From assembly GCF_900148515.1 (NCBI RefSeq), contig NZ_FRXN01000005.1, positions 69,186 through 133,185 on the forward strand: a stretch of DNA of 64,000 nucleotides. Direction: 5' to 3'. A program made the position numbers and the translations under genes. The notes below the pieces were generated by a model. That model had not been told where the DNA came from. It saw only the letters and a list, made by a program, of their open reading frames with translations, and made no database searches. Shown in pieces: positions 63,803-64,000 of this stretch. Position 1 is the stretch's first letter, and each line of letters starts with the position of its first letter. This stretch comes from Algoriphagus zhangzhouensis (GTDB taxonomy: Bacteria; Bacteroidota; Bacteroidia; Cytophagales; Cyclobacteriaceae).

Positions 63803-64000
63803 TTATTGGTCCCACCAGATTCTATCCAGAAGGGTAACAGAAGGAACATTGCTTCCATTTCTGCTGACTTCACTGTCTGGGTATGCCAATCTTCTGATGA
63901 ATTGATTGTTCAAGTCAGGATTCAAATTCGCAGGTAAGTCCATGCCTTTGTATCCATAGTCAAATCTTCTTGCATCATTCCAGGTTTCTGGGTGTAAGAA
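63803..64000 (-). CDS. SusD/RagB-like nutrient-binding outer-membrane lipoprotein, C-terminal end (partial)
   Basis: Reading the minus strand from base 64000 gives 65 residues to the TAA at 63803-63805. The last part reads FLHPETWNDARRFDYGYKG, then PANLNPDLNNQFIRRLAYP, DSEVSRNGSNVP and SVTLLDRIWWDQ. The order 'ETWND-RRF-Y', 'RLAYPDSE--RN' and a terminal IWWDQ is the C-terminus of SusD-like family 2 proteins (PF12771), which bind glycans or other oligomers next to a SusC TonB channel. The rest of the gene and the expected SusC partner lie to the right. No ORF start is visible. Confidence 0.85.
   Translation of the reverse strand, partial: FLHPETWNDARRFDYGYKGMDLPANLNPDLNNQFIRRLAYPDSEVSRNGSNVPSVTLLDRIWWDQ

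Noticed and set aside
1..64000. tRNA, rRNA, riboswitches, CRISPR arrays and prophage genes
   Set aside because: None could be recognised by reading; nothing is listed without a sequence basis.

Overview
This 64 kb window is chromosomal DNA of a member of the Bacteroidota, most likely a marine or freshwater Cytophagia of the Cyclobacteriaceae (Algoriphagus-like). The evidence is a type IX secretion system type B sorting domain followed by a PorP/SprF protein at the left edge, a SusD-like nutrient-binding lipoprotein at the right edge, GSCFA and PepSY-TM proteins, promoters of the TTTG-N17-20-TAnnTTTG type, many lipoprotein and AQ-type signal peptides, and low GC. The genus is an inference; no rRNA or tRNA gene is visible to settle it.

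Left part (1-18 kb): a secreted repeat protein with its PorP/SprF partner, an MFS drug exporter, a secreted S15-family hydrolase, fumarylacetoacetase, an orphan CBM9-like protein bounded by two strong terminators, a diphthine-ammonia ligase-like protein, an AGCS amino-acid symporter and a sugar-isomerase-like lipoprotein. A block of small membrane proteins with a winged-helix regulator follows (13.5-16.9 kb). Two copies of the same 17-bp palindrome lie just upstream of two of its transcription units. A BamA/TamA-type outer-membrane barrel closes this part.

Middle (18-37 kb): an outer-membrane barrel, three tandem paralogous secreted esterases (CE1-like with an N-terminal E-set domain), a GH20 hexosaminidase lipoprotein and a secreted amidohydrolase form a polymer-degradation zone. 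Then comes the most unusual region (26.7-36.4 kb): a duplicated-domain membrane protein of unknown function followed by a DyP-type heme peroxidase. Convergent to these is a catalase-like protein fused to an SRPBCC lipid-binding domain. Divergent from that is a 1709-residue protein with a pseudokinase, an AAA ATPase, a GAF domain and an adenylate cyclase. This may be an undescribed heme-peroxide/lipid signalling locus.

Right part (36-64 kb): a PepSY-TM protein, a small ABC transporter, uncharacterised secreted and membrane proteins, and two toxin-antitoxin modules arranged tail to tail with a single nucleotide between their stop codons. After these come the agmatine-to-putrescine pair aguB-aguA, a serine hydrolase, a MacAB-like export operon, PriA, a YyaL/SSP411-type thioredoxin-domain protein, GSCFA and an ECF sigma factor with a membrane partner. 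A palindromic repeat separates these from a tight five-gene operon (PBP4-type carboxypeptidase, S9 peptidase, VOC protein, DUF1801, DUF1835), and the 3' end of a SusD-like gene lies at the right edge. No tRNA, rRNA, CRISPR array, insertion sequence or prophage was recognised.
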